A stretch of DNA of 64,000 bases from Asaia bogorensis (GTDB lineage: Bacteria; Pseudomonadota; Alphaproteobacteria; CACIAM-22H2). The stretch is from positions 1 through 64,000 of the forward strand of contig CAMDLT010000002.1 in the NCBI GenBank assembly GCA_945901855.1. Direction: 5' to 3'. Each line of letters starts with the position of its first letter. Positions within the stretch are counted from its first letter, which is position 1. Made by a program: the position numbers and the translations under genes. This document shows positions 18,116 through 26,237 of the stretch, piece after piece. Under the pieces are notes generated by a model. The model had not been told where the DNA came from. It did no database searches and worked only from the letters and a program-made list of their open reading frames with translations.

Positions 18116-19186
18116 CTATTTCATGCCAGTGTTGGCGATGCCGGTGGTGATGTATTTTTGCAAAAACGCGAAGACGAACGTCACCGGCAGCAGCGTCAGC
18201 ATCGTCATTGCCAGCAGATAGTGCGTGGCGTCGAGCATCTCGCCCTTGAATGCCGACAGGCCCAATTGGAGGGTGAAAGTCTCCGATCGCGTGAGCACCA
18301 CCAGCGGCCACAGAAAATCGTTCCAGCGCCAGATGATCGACAAGATCGCCAGCACCGCGATGGCAGGCAAAGCAAGCGGCAAAACGATGCGATGGTAGAT
18401 TTTCCATTCCGACGCCGAATCCATGCGCGCGGCGTCGATCAGCTCGTCCGGGATTGTGAGCATGTATTGGCGCAGCAAGAACACGCCCGTGGGCGTCGCG
18501 GCACCTGGAATGATCACGCCCCACAGCGAGTCGAGCATGCCGAAATTCTGCACCACGATGAACAGCGGCACCAAAATGACGGTAGCCGGCATCAGCAAGG
18601 TCGCCACGATTAGCATCATAAAAGTATCGCGGCCGGCGAACTTGTATTTGGCCAGCGCAAACGCCGCCATCGAACTGATCGCCAGCGTCAGGATCGTCGC
18701 CACCACCGTCACGAACACCGAGTTCATGAAATAGAGCCCAAAGCGAAACGTGCCGGTCGTCCCGCTGGAAATCGTCGGCTCGGTATAGTTCTCGATACGC
18801 GCGCGCACGATCTCGTGCGGCCGCGTTTCGCGCCGTGGAACTTCAAACGTTTCGGCGAGTTTGGCGGGGTCGGCGACGACGATGTTGGCGCCCGAGGGGC
18901 GCAATTGGGCCAGGACGCGCACCGTGCCGTCGGCGGCCGTCCATTCCACCAGATTCACGCTGCGCGTCGTGCCCGGCAGCGGCATCGTCACCTGTTCGTA
19001 GGGCAAAAAGCGCGGATCATTTTCGACGAGCGCGCGCTGCGATTTGAACGACGAGACGAACAGCCACATGACGGGCGCCAGGATCAGCAGCACGCCCAGG
19101 GCCAAATAGAAATAGGCGAGCGCGTCGGTCCAATGAATGCGCCCTGCATAGCGCGTGCGCGTCAGGAAGGCGATCGTGCGTTCCAT
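18116..19186 (-). CDS. Carbohydrate ABC permease, MalG type, with a large periplasmic insertion
   Basis: 356 residues, longer than the usual 280 or so. After the first membrane segment (FYLALGVLLILAPVMWLFV) comes a hydrophilic insert of about 100 residues (from about 50 to 150) before the second segment. The remaining five segments follow the family pattern, and the cytoplasmic EAA loop reads DELIDAARMDSASEWKIYH, the coupling site for the ATPase. From memory, AglG-type alpha-glucoside permeases have a comparable insert. The gene lies 1 bp after the partner permease. It should form the channel together with the product of 19188-20429. Confidence 0.9.
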   Translation of the reverse strand: MERTIAFLTRTRYAGRIHWTDALAYFYLALGVLLILAPVMWLFVSSFKSQRALVENDPRFLPYEQVTMPLPGTTRSVNLVEWTAADGTVRVLAQLRPSGANIVVADPAKLAETFEVPRRETRPHEIVRARIENYTEPTISSGTTGTFRFGLYFMNSVFVTVVATILTLAISSMAAFALAKYKFAGRDTFMMLIVATLLMPATVILVPLFIVVQNFGMLDSLWGVIIPGAATPTGVFLLRQYMLTIPDELIDAARMDSASEWKIYHRIVLPLALPAIAVLAILSIIWRWNDFLWPLVVLTRSETFTLQLGLSAFKGEMLDATHYLLAMTMLTLLPVTFVFAFLQKYITTGIANTGMK

Positions 19187-19187
19187 G

Positions 19188-20429
19188 CTAGCCGCCCGCC
19201 TTTTGGCGCGACAGCGCCAGCTGGACCAAGGTCAGCACCAAAATGATGCTGGCCAGCAGCACCGACGAGGCCGCCGCAACGCCGTAGAGTTTGGCGTCGC
19301 TGACAAACGCCGTTTCGTAGATGTGCTGGATGACCATGCGCGTCGCAACGCCAGGCCCCCCGCCGGTCAGCACGTAGACCTCGTCGAAAATCTGGAACGC
19401 GCGGATCAGCGACAGCACCAGCACGACCAGCAGCGTCGGCATCAACAGCGGCACGGTGATGCGCGCAAAGGCGCGCCATGCGGGCGTCGCGTCCATTTCG
19501 GCAGCTTCGTAAAGATCGCGCGGGATTGCCTGCAATCCCGCCAGCAAGATCAGCATGTAGAAACCCAGATGCGACCACGTGTAGACGAACACGACCCAGA
19601 AAAACGGCCAGCTCGAATTGGCGTCGGCGAGCCAATTGACGGGCCGCCACGCGGGCGTTGCGAGCGCGGCCGCAGGCGAAAACCACAGCAGCGTCCAAGC
19701 GGCACATACACCCGCCACGAGCCAGATCGCGCCTTTGGCCTTAGGTGCGGATGCGACCAGCGCGCGCGCCAGAAAAAACAGCGCCGCCAGCAGCGCCGCT
19801 TTGCCGACATACTCGATCGGCGCCCACGCGGCCAATGCGTTGCGCGCATTCGCGATGTCGGTCAGCACCGCGTTCAAAATGCCGCGGCGCTTCAGCATCC
19901 AGTCCCAGATGACCGCAACCACCACAGGCGAGAGCATCACCGGATAAAAAAACAAGGCGCGCCAAAATCCGCGCGCGCAGATTTTGCGGTTGAGCACGAT
20001 CGCCGTCGCCAACGCCACGACGGTCATGATCGGCACTTGGATCACCGCAAATGTCAGCGTGTTCCACATGCCGGTCCAAAAATCGAAACCCGAGACCGGA
20101 CAGGATTTGGGCACCAGATACGATTCGCACGCCAGCAGCGCTTCGTAGTTTTTGAACCCGACCAGCGGCCGGTCGGCAAGCACCGTCGAACTGCCGCCGG
20201 TGAACGAAATATAGATGTTAAGAACGGCCGGCAGAAAACTGAACAGGCCAAAAATCGCCATCGTCGGCAGCAAAAACACGTAAGGCAGTCCGCGCAGTCC
20301 CAGGTGTTTTTGCAGCCAACGCATCGGCGGATCGAGCGCCGACAAGATCGGCGTCACGACCCAGCGCATAACCAACCCGCCGCCGGATGCCTCGGCACCC
20401 GACGGCGCTGTCGTTTCGGCGCTTGCCAC
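19188..20429 (-). CDS. Carbohydrate ABC permease, MalF type, with extra central membrane region
   Basis: 413 residues, with a GTG start immediately abutting the stop of the binding-protein gene. The N-terminal and C-terminal segments follow the MalF pattern, and the EAA loop reads RDLYEAAEMDATPAWRAF. The middle carries an unusual insertion of about 110 residues (residues about 190-300) with two extra hydrophobic stretches, AALLAALFFLARALVA and AIWLVAGVCAAWTLLWF, and a periplasmic loop. It imports an oligosaccharide together with the partner permease (18116-19186), the ATPase (17026-18111) and the binding protein (20430-21695). No in-frame ATG fits the N-terminus better, so GTG is preferred. 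Confidence 0.88.
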   Translation of the reverse strand: MASAETTAPSGAEASGGGLVMRWVVTPILSALDPPMRWLQKHLGLRGLPYVFLLPTMAIFGLFSFLPAVLNIYISFTGGSSTVLADRPLVGFKNYEALLACESYLVPKSCPVSGFDFWTGMWNTLTFAVIQVPIMTVVALATAIVLNRKICARGFWRALFFYPVMLSPVVVAVIWDWMLKRRGILNAVLTDIANARNALAAWAPIEYVGKAALLAALFFLARALVASAPKAKGAIWLVAGVCAAWTLLWFSPAAALATPAWRPVNWLADANSSWPFFWVVFVYTWSHLGFYMLILLAGLQAIPRDLYEAAEMDATPAWRAFARITVPLLMPTLLVVLVLSLIRAFQIFDEVYVLTGGGPGVATRMVIQHIYETAFVSDAKLYGVAAASSVLLASIILVLTLVQLALSRQKAGG

Positions 20430-21695
20430 CTAGTTGCCGACGGCCTGCTTGATCTCTTCGTCGATCTTTTTGTAGGCCTCGTCGAGCGTAAGACCGCCCG
20501 TGATCGCCTGCGAGATGTGCGTCACCGTTGCGTTGAAGATCGCAACGTTGCGCTCGTAGCCCTGCAGTTGGTGGGCTTGCGGCGGCACCTTGGCATAATT
20601 GGCGGTGAACGCCTTGAGGGCCGCGATCGCCGCTGGCGATACGTTCGCTCCGTAGTTCAGTCCCTTTTCGGCCAAACCTTTGTGCGCCGGGATCTGGAGC
20701 GTGCGCTCGTAATACTCTTTGAGCACCGGTTCGGAGGCCATGAACGCCATCACGCGCGCCACGGCCTGCGGATTTTTGGTCGCCTTGAAACCGACCATTG
20801 CCGCACCGCCCGGCATCGCGCCGCACCCGGCCGGACCGCAAGGCTGCGGGATTGCCACCCACTCGAACCGATCGCCGATCGTTTCGGAATAGCGCTGGAT
20901 CATCCACGAGCCCGCGACATGCATGACCGTGTCGCGATTGATGAACTGGTCGGCCGCGTTGCGCCAGCGCGCGCCCGAAGCGCCCGGCCAGATTTCCTTC
21001 ATGATGCCGTCTTTATGCCAACGCACCATGCGCTCAGAAAACGCCTTGAAGCCGTCGTCAACGACCGCAGGCCGCCCGGCCGCATCGAAATATTTGGCGC
21101 CGTAGGACATCGCCGGGCCTGCAAAACGATGGCCCGAGCGGTCCATCTCGATGCCCGAATAGACATTGAGCTTGGTCTGGACCTGCTTAATTGCAGCTGC
21201 CCAATCGTCCCACGTGGCGGTGGCGCCCGGCACGGCAACGCCCGCTTCGGCGAACATCGTCTTGTTGACGAACGGACCCGTGACGGTGAGCTGCGTGAGG
21301 AAGCCGTAGATGCCCTTGTCGTTCGGGCCGACGCGCATCCAATTCAGCGTCTGGGCGAAATTGTCTTCCCAATACTTGGCATCGACCAGAGGCGCCAGAT
21401 CGAGATAGTAGCGGTTGAGACCGGCAAGATTGGTCACGCGCGCCATGTCGGGGCCGGTACCGGCTTGCAGGCGCGTCTCCAGCTGCTCGCGCACGACGTT
21501 GAAGCCAACCTTGTCGACGACCACTTTGATGTTCGGGTTGGCGCGCTCGAAACGGTCCAGCAACTCGCGCGAGACTTCGCATTCGTTGGCGTCGGCGTAG
21601 CACATGTAGCGCAGCTCGACGGGGGCCTGGGCCCAGGCCAAGCTTGTGGCCAAGGCCGTTGCGGCCAAGGCGGCAGTTCCAGCAATTCTACGCAT
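20430..21695 (-). CDS. Extracellular sugar-binding protein (importer 1)
   Basis: 421 residues with a clear Sec signal peptide (positively charged MRR, a hydrophobic Ala/Leu core, and cleavage after AWAQA). The mature part begins VELRYMCYADANECEVSRELLDRFERANPN, typical of family 1 solute-binding proteins for oligosaccharides, and contains the PNIKVVVDKV strand. It is the first gene of the leftward operon binding protein, MalF, MalG, ATPase, GH31. The ATG at 21695 follows GGGAG; the open frame continues upstream to 22628, but that is antisense to the esterase gene and is rejected. The ligand is unknown; the GH31 partner suggests an alpha-linked oligosaccharide. Confidence 0.93.
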   Translation of the reverse strand: MRRIAGTAALAATALATSLAWAQAPVELRYMCYADANECEVSRELLDRFERANPNIKVVVDKVGFNVVREQLETRLQAGTGPDMARVTNLAGLNRYYLDLAPLVDAKYWEDNFAQTLNWMRVGPNDKGIYGFLTQLTVTGPFVNKTMFAEAGVAVPGATATWDDWAAAIKQVQTKLNVYSGIEMDRSGHRFAGPAMSYGAKYFDAAGRPAVVDDGFKAFSERMVRWHKDGIMKEIWPGASGARWRNAADQFINRDTVMHVAGSWMIQRYSETIGDRFEWVAIPQPCGPAGCGAMPGGAAMVGFKATKNPQAVARVMAFMASEPVLKEYYERTLQIPAHKGLAEKGLNYGANVSPAAIAALKAFTANYAKVPPQAHQLQGYERNVAIFNATVTHISQAITGGLTLDEAYKKIDEEIKQAVGN

Positions 21696-21721
21696 GGTTT
21701 TCTCCCCACAGTGAAATCCGG

Positions 21722-21781
21722 ACCGGTACGATTCCGGTTTTGCTTGGCGACAGGCTCGCATCGGGGGAATATCGCTGTCAA
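21722..21781 (-). promoter_or_regulatory. Divergent control region: inverted repeat and TTGACA box before importer 1
   Basis: The 105-bp gap between the importer operon and the esterase gene holds an inverted repeat, ACCGG (21722-21726), 7 nt, CCGGT (21734-21738), 27 bp upstream of the binding-protein start, and a perfect minus-strand TTGACA at 21781-21776. I see no matching -10 box at 16-18 bp, so the promoter assignment is weak. The repeat could be a regulator site. Confidence 0.3.
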
Positions 21782-21800
21782 TCGCTGGAAAGGATTTATT

Positions 21801-22850
21801 TTGCTGCCCAATCCGCTGCGCTTGCCCAACGATACCTTGATCGACAACGCGAACGAGTGGCAGACGCGCGCCCGACCCGTCTGGCGCGCCGTCTGCGAAT
21901 CCCAGATCTATGGCCCCGCCCCGCGCCCGGCGCCGGTCCGCGCAACCGTAATCGCGACTGCAGGGGCGCGGACAACCATCGACATCTTTGTTGCCGGTAC
22001 CGTGGCGCCGATCCGCGTGGCGCTCTATGTGCCAGCGACCCCTGCGCGCGCGTTGCTTTTGGGCCCCAATTATGCGGGCAACGCGTCGCTTGATCCGTCG
22101 CTCGACATCGACGATCGCTGGATGCGGCCCGAGGCCGCGTGGGGCATCGTCGGCAACCGCGCAACCGAGGCCACGCGCGGCGTGCATGCCGACCGACTGC
22201 CGATCGCAAGCATCCTCGCGCGCGGGTATGCGCTCGCCACGTGGTACGACGGCGATGTATGCCCCGACGATCCGGATCTTTGCGCGGCGCGCGGACAAAG
22301 TTTGGGTGTTGCTGCGGGCGCCATTGCGCTGTGGGCGTGGGGTTTTTCGCGGGTTCTCGATGGGCTTGCGAAAACCGGGCTTGTTGCGAGCGACAAGGCG
22401 ATCGCCGTTGGCCATTCGCGCCACGGCAAGGCGGCTTTGTGGGCGAGCGCGAACGATGCTCGCTTTGCGGGCACGATCGCGAACAATTCGGGGGCCGGCG
22501 GCGCCCGGCCGTTTCGCTGTTCGGGCGGCGAAACGATCGCCGATCTGTTCCAGCGCTTCCCGCATTGGTTTTCGCCGACGCTGAAGGCTTACGCCGCGCG
22601 CGAAGCGGAACTGCCCGCCGACCAGCATATCGTGCTGGCGCTTTCAGCACCGCGTGCGCTCTATGTTGCAAGCGCAAGCGAAGATGCGTGGGCGAACCCT
22701 GCGGGCGAGCGCGCAGGCCTCGACGCTGCCGCCGCCGTTTTCGACCTGTTCGGCGCGCGCGCAGCGCTTGGCTATCACCTGCGCGCGGGCGGCCATGCCA
22801 TCACGCCCGCAGATTGGGCGCAGTTTCTCGATTTTTTCGACCGGCTCTAG
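21801..22850 (+). CDS. CE15-like alpha/beta-hydrolase (glucuronoyl/acyl esterase family)
   Basis: 349 residues. The nucleophile elbow GHSRHGKAALWA, the following NNSGAGGA and the C-terminal GGHAITPADW with the catalytic His match bacterial glucuronoyl esterase (CE15) relatives, which cleave ester links between lignin and the methyl-glucuronic acid of xylan. There is no signal peptide, so this copy may act on imported fragments. The start is inferred as TTG at 21801 because AAAGGA lies 7 nt before it and no ATG or GTG fits; the frame upstream is antisense to the binding-protein gene. The gene converges with the LacI gene, overlapping it by 4 bp. Confidence 0.75.
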   Translation: MLPNPLRLPNDTLIDNANEWQTRARPVWRAVCESQIYGPAPRPAPVRATVIATAGARTTIDIFVAGTVAPIRVALYVPATPARALLLGPNYAGNASLDPSLDIDDRWMRPEAAWGIVGNRATEATRGVHADRLPIASILARGYALATWYDGDVCPDDPDLCAARGQSLGVAAGAIALWAWGFSRVLDGLAKTGLVASDKAIAVGHSRHGKAALWASANDARFAGTIANNSGAGGARPFRCSGGETIADLFQRFPHWFSPTLKAYAAREAELPADQHIVLALSAPRALYVASASEDAWANPAGERAGLDAAAAVFDLFGARAALGYHLRAGGHAITPADWAQFLDFFDRL

Positions 22851-23887
22851 CCGCGTTGGACGAGTTCGAAATCGAGCAATCTTGCGGCGACCGTTTCGCC
22901 GCGCCACAACTGTCCCAGCATCTCGACGATCGCGGGGCCGAACGCCGCATACGGCACGCGCACCGACGATAGAAAAGGCGCAATCCAATCGTTGAGCGGA
23001 TTGTCGTCGAACCCGACCAGCATCACGTCGCGCGGCACGACGATCTTTGCTTCGCGCAACCGGCGATGCGCGCCGTAGGCGATCAGGTCGGATGCGCAAA
23101 AAATTGCCGCCGGCGGCGGCCCCGCGCACAGCAAGCGGCGCGCCGCCTCGTATCCGATCGCCAGATGGTCGCGCCCCGCTTCGGTCAGAATGTCGGCGGC
23201 GGCGAGGCGACGGCCCAAGCGCGCGGCCTCTTGCCTGAAGGCCGCAATGCGGTCGGCCGTTGCGGACGATTCGAGCGATCCATGGATCAGCGCAAAGCGT
23301 CCGCGCGGCAACGCTTGGTGCAGGGCCTGGGCCACCGCCGCCCCCGCCGCAAAATTGTCGATGCCCACAAAAGGCGCTGCCGCATCTATCGGGCAGCGTC
23401 GGCCGACAAACAGCAACGGCGCTTCGCTCGCGAGCGTGTCCGCGAGCTTCGCGCTGCGTACGGCCCCCAGCAGTATTGTCGCGCGCACCGCTTGGGCGCG
23501 CATTTCGGCAAGATACTCGTCCTGAAGATCGGGCCGATCGAGCGTGTCGCACAGCACCATCGCAAGTCCGACATCGCGCAGCGCCGTCTCGATCGAGGCC
23601 GCGATTGCCGCCATCGTCGGGTTGGCAAGGTTGGCTGCCAGCACGGCGACCAAGCGGCTTTGGCCCTTGCGCAGCGCCTGGCCAGCGCCAGTCGGCCGAT
23701 ATCCGACCGCAGCGATCGTCGCCTTCACGCGCGCGATCGTAGCAGGCGCAGCCTTGCCGGTTTTGCCGTTGACGATCCGCGAGACCGTGGCGATCGACAC
23801 GCCCGCACGCCTGGCCACGTCGCCGATCGAGGCAACTTTTGCGGGTGCATTTGCGGGCGCGTTTTCGGAAGGCTGAGATTTTTTCAT
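22847..23887 (-). CDS. LacI-family transcriptional repressor
   Basis: 346 residues. After a short Lys/Ala-rich tail, the helix-turn-helix ASIGDVARRAGVSIATVSR and hinge helix (about residues 18-70) are classical LacI. The effector domain resembles periplasmic sugar-binding proteins (ANLANPTMAAIAASIE, MLVGFDDNPLNDWI). It lies divergent to the second importer operon, with a LacI-type operator between them, so it most likely represses that operon until a sugar or sugar phosphate binds. It may also control the first importer cluster. ATG at 23887. Confidence 0.93.
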   Translation of the reverse strand: MKKSQPSENAPANAPAKVASIGDVARRAGVSIATVSRIVNGKTGKAAPATIARVKATIAAVGYRPTGAGQALRKGQSRLVAVLAANLANPTMAAIAASIETALRDVGLAMVLCDTLDRPDLQDEYLAEMRAQAVRATILLGAVRSAKLADTLASEAPLLFVGRRCPIDAAAPFVGIDNFAAGAAVAQALHQALPRGRFALIHGSLESSATADRIAAFRQEAARLGRRLAAADILTEAGRDHLAIGYEAARRLLCAGPPPAAIFCASDLIAYGAHRRLREAKIVVPRDVMLVGFDDNPLNDWIAPFLSSVRVPYAAFGPAIVEMLGQLWRGETVAARLLDFELVQRG

Positions 23888-23895
23888 GGCGCAGC

Positions 23896-23944
23896 TTGCG
23901 ATTTTGCGGGCAGACGATTATACTTGGCAAGGTAAACGTTTTCC
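23896..23944 (+). promoter_or_regulatory. Promoter and LacI operator for the second sugar operon
   Basis: TTGCGA (23896-23901), a 17-bp spacer and TATACT (23919-23924) make a good sigma-70 promoter. Immediately downstream, at the expected start of transcription, lies the near-perfect dyad GGTAAACGTTTTCC (23931-23944; 12 of 14 positions symmetric, central CG), typical of LacI-family operators. A repressor bound there would block initiation. The LacI gene starts 44 bp to the left, so its own promoter may also be covered. Confidence 0.75.
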
Positions 23945-23980
23945 CCACTCTCAAACCGGGAAACAAAAAGGGAGGAACCG

Positions 23981-25273
23981 ATGCGCATCGCGCGACTTTT
24001 GGGCGGCGTCTTTGTTGCGGCAGCAGCCGCCTTGGCGAGCCCCACTGCCCTGAAGGCCCAGCAATTGGTGATCTGGCACGATTTGGGCGACAACGGCATC
24101 GCAATGTTCGAGCGCGCGGGCGCGGAATTTGCCAAGACGCGGCCGGGCGTTTCGGTGCGATCGATCAGCTACCCGACCGACCAATGGTTCGGACGCGTGA
24201 TCGGCGCGATCAATACCAACACCGCCCCCGACCTGATTTTCAACAACTACGAACGCGTCATCCGCATCGAGCAGCAGACCGGCAAGATCATGGACCTCAA
24301 AGCGACGCTCGCGGGCGTCGCCGACAAGGGATTCCTTGGCGCCGACGATCTGCGTGTCGCCACGTTCAAGGACAAGATGATCATCCTGCCCGTCCAGCGC
24401 GTGCAGATGGCTTTCGGCGTGCGCCAGACCTGGCTCGACAAAACGGGCGAAAAGTTCCCGCAGACGTGGGACGACGTGAAGCGCATCTCGGCCAAGTTCC
24501 GCGACAGCGATCCCGACGGCAACGGGCGCGCCGATACTTTCGGCATGGCGCTGCAAGCGGCCAAACCGCGCGACCTCATCCACATGCTCGACCTGTTCAC
24601 CTTCGGCTCGGGCCTGCGCCATACGCTGATCGACCCGGAAGGCAAGATCACGATCGACCAGCCCGGCCATGCCGAAGTGCTCGAAGAATTCCTAAAGACC
24701 TATTCGAGCTACCGGTTCGTAGCCCCCGACACGATCAACCACTCCTTCACCGAAATGTATCAGGTCATTCTGGGCAGCCGTGCGGGCATGTTCCGCGTCG
24801 GCGACTGGAACGTGCGCGGCTGGGATGCCGCCAACACGCTCGGCGGCGACTTCGTATCGGGGCCGTGGCCGAAATTTGCCGCCAACCGCGACAACGCGGT
24901 CGTCATCGGCGGCATGCGCGGCGTGGCCGTGCCCGACAACTCGCCAAACAAGGCGCTGGCCGTCGAGTTCGCCAAGTTCCTGCTCGGCAAGGAAGCCCAG
25001 CAAGCCTCGCTCGAACTCGTGGGGGCCGGCGTGCGCAAGGACCTCAACGTCGATGCGCTTTCGCCGCGCCAGCAATATTTCGCGCGCGCCCAGCACAATC
25101 TGGTCGCCTACGACTTTCCGGAATCGATCCATACGTTCTATCCGGAACTGGAAGCCGCGTTCCATCGCAAGCTGCTGGCGGGGATCTCCTCACCGCCCGC
25201 AAACTGGAAACCCTTCATCGCCGAGACCGCGCGCGAAATGCGCGATCTGGCGGCGAAGCTGAAGACCAACTGA
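23981..25273 (+). CDS. Extracellular sugar-binding protein (importer 2)
   Basis: 430 residues. Signal peptide MRIARLLGGVFVAAAAALAS with cleavage near LKAQQ. The mature part is a family 1 solute-binding protein: LVIWHDLGDNGIAMFERAGA, TAPDLIFNNYERV and a late GGMRGVAVPDNSPNKALAVE segment. GGGAGGAAC precedes the ATG by a normal distance. First gene of a rightward operon (binding protein, two permeases, unknown toroid-like protein, GH2, kinase) under the LacI operator. It differs clearly in sequence from the importer 1 binding protein, so the two systems probably take different oligosaccharides. Confidence 0.93.
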   Translation: MRIARLLGGVFVAAAAALASPTALKAQQLVIWHDLGDNGIAMFERAGAEFAKTRPGVSVRSISYPTDQWFGRVIGAINTNTAPDLIFNNYERVIRIEQQTGKIMDLKATLAGVADKGFLGADDLRVATFKDKMIILPVQRVQMAFGVRQTWLDKTGEKFPQTWDDVKRISAKFRDSDPDGNGRADTFGMALQAAKPRDLIHMLDLFTFGSGLRHTLIDPEGKITIDQPGHAEVLEEFLKTYSSYRFVAPDTINHSFTEMYQVILGSRAGMFRVGDWNVRGWDAANTLGGDFVSGPWPKFAANRDNAVVIGGMRGVAVPDNSPNKALAVEFAKFLLGKEAQQASLELVGAGVRKDLNVDALSPRQQYFARAQHNLVAYDFPESIHTFYPELEAAFHRKLLAGISSPPANWKPFIAETAREMRDLAAKLKTN

Positions 25274-25278
25274 GGCCG

Positions 25279-25308
25279 AGGCGGCCGGCGCATCTGCGTC
25301 GGCCGCCT
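25279..25308 (+). terminator. Stem-loop between binding-protein and permease genes
   Basis: AGGCGGCCG (25279-25287) pairs with CGGCCGCCT (25300-25308) around a 12-nt loop, followed by a short T-rich run. It lies 5 bp after the binding-protein stop. Such hairpins often protect the binding-protein mRNA and reduce readthrough into permease genes, which fits the absence of a visible ribosome-binding site at the permease ATG. Confidence 0.6.
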
Positions 25309-25319
25309 TTCTCGTCCCC

Positions 25320-26237
25320 ATGCAAGCCTCGACCCGATTTGCAGCGGCAGGCGCCGCGATCGATCTTGCCTGGCGCGATCGGATTTTCTATCTGTTCGTG
25401 GCGCCGTTCGCGGCGCTGACGATCGTATTTGGCTTGTGGCCGATCGCGCTTTCGATACAAGTTTCCCTGACCGCATCAGCCAGCGCCCTCTCGCCCAATC
25501 CGACCTATGTCGGCCTCGCGAACTACACTAAGGTTTTAGCCGATCCGATTTTTCTCGCCTCGCTCGCGCGAACGCTGTGGTACGCGGCGCTTGCGGTTGC
25601 GGCCAATCTCGTTTTTGCGCTGGGTGCTGCGATACTGATCGACAGTCCGCGCCTGCGCGCGGGCTCCATGTTCTTCCGCCTTGCCCTGTTTTTGCCGGTC
25701 GTAACGCCGGACGTTGCAGGCTACGTCGTTTGGCGCTGGCTCTACGACCGCAGCTTTGGCGCCATCAATGCCGCGGCCGAAATGCTGGGCCTACCGGCCT
25801 TTGGCGGTCTCTCCAGCCTCGATACCGTCACGCTTGCCGTGCTGATCGCCGAGCTTTGGCACCACGCAGGCTTCTACATGACGATCTTCTTGGCGAACCT
25901 CGCGATGCGCGACAAAGCGCTCGAAGAAGCCGCATCGATCGACGGCGCCACGACTTGGCAAAAATGGCGGTTCGTTGTTTTGCCGCAGCTGCGGCCGGCC
26001 ATCGTGATCAATCTGGTCTACGCGACCGTTCAGTTCCTGAAGACCTTCACGGTCGTGGTCGTGATGACCAAAGGCGGCCCGGCCGAGCGCACCAATTTCG
26101 TCAGCTACTACGCCTACCAGCTGTTCGACCAGGGCCGCTACGGCGAGGCCACCGCGATGGCGACGCTCCTGTTTGTCATCGTCATCGCCTTGTCGCTGGG
26201 CGCTTTCAAGCTCGGCGAACGCGGCGGCGCCCGATGA
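25320..26237 (+). CDS. Carbohydrate ABC permease, MalF type (importer 2)
   Basis: 305 residues, six membrane segments, family-standard length. The first segment is FYLFVAPFAALTIVFGLWPIA, and the EAA loop reads KALEEAASIDGATTWQKW. No Shine-Dalgarno sequence is visible before the ATG at 25320, and a stem-loop separates it from the binding-protein gene, both consistent with lower expression than the binding protein. It overlaps the next permease by ATGA. The channel needs an ATPase that this operon does not encode. Confidence 0.92.
   Translation: MQASTRFAAAGAAIDLAWRDRIFYLFVAPFAALTIVFGLWPIALSIQVSLTASASALSPNPTYVGLANYTKVLADPIFLASLARTLWYAALAVAANLVFALGAAILIDSPRLRAGSMFFRLALFLPVVTPDVAGYVVWRWLYDRSFGAINAAAEMLGLPAFGGLSSLDTVTLAVLIAELWHHAGFYMTIFLANLAMRDKALEEAASIDGATTWQKWRFVVLPQLRPAIVINLVYATVQFLKTFTVVVVMTKGGPAERTNFVSYYAYQLFDQGRYGEATAMATLLFVIVIALSLGAFKLGERGGAR

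Noticed and set aside
19155-22850. Very long plus-strand frame (1231 codons) reading into the esterase
   Set aside because: Its first 880 or so codons are antisense to the permease and binding-protein genes; only the part after 21801 shows alpha/beta-hydrolase motifs, preceded by a ribosome-binding site and TTG.
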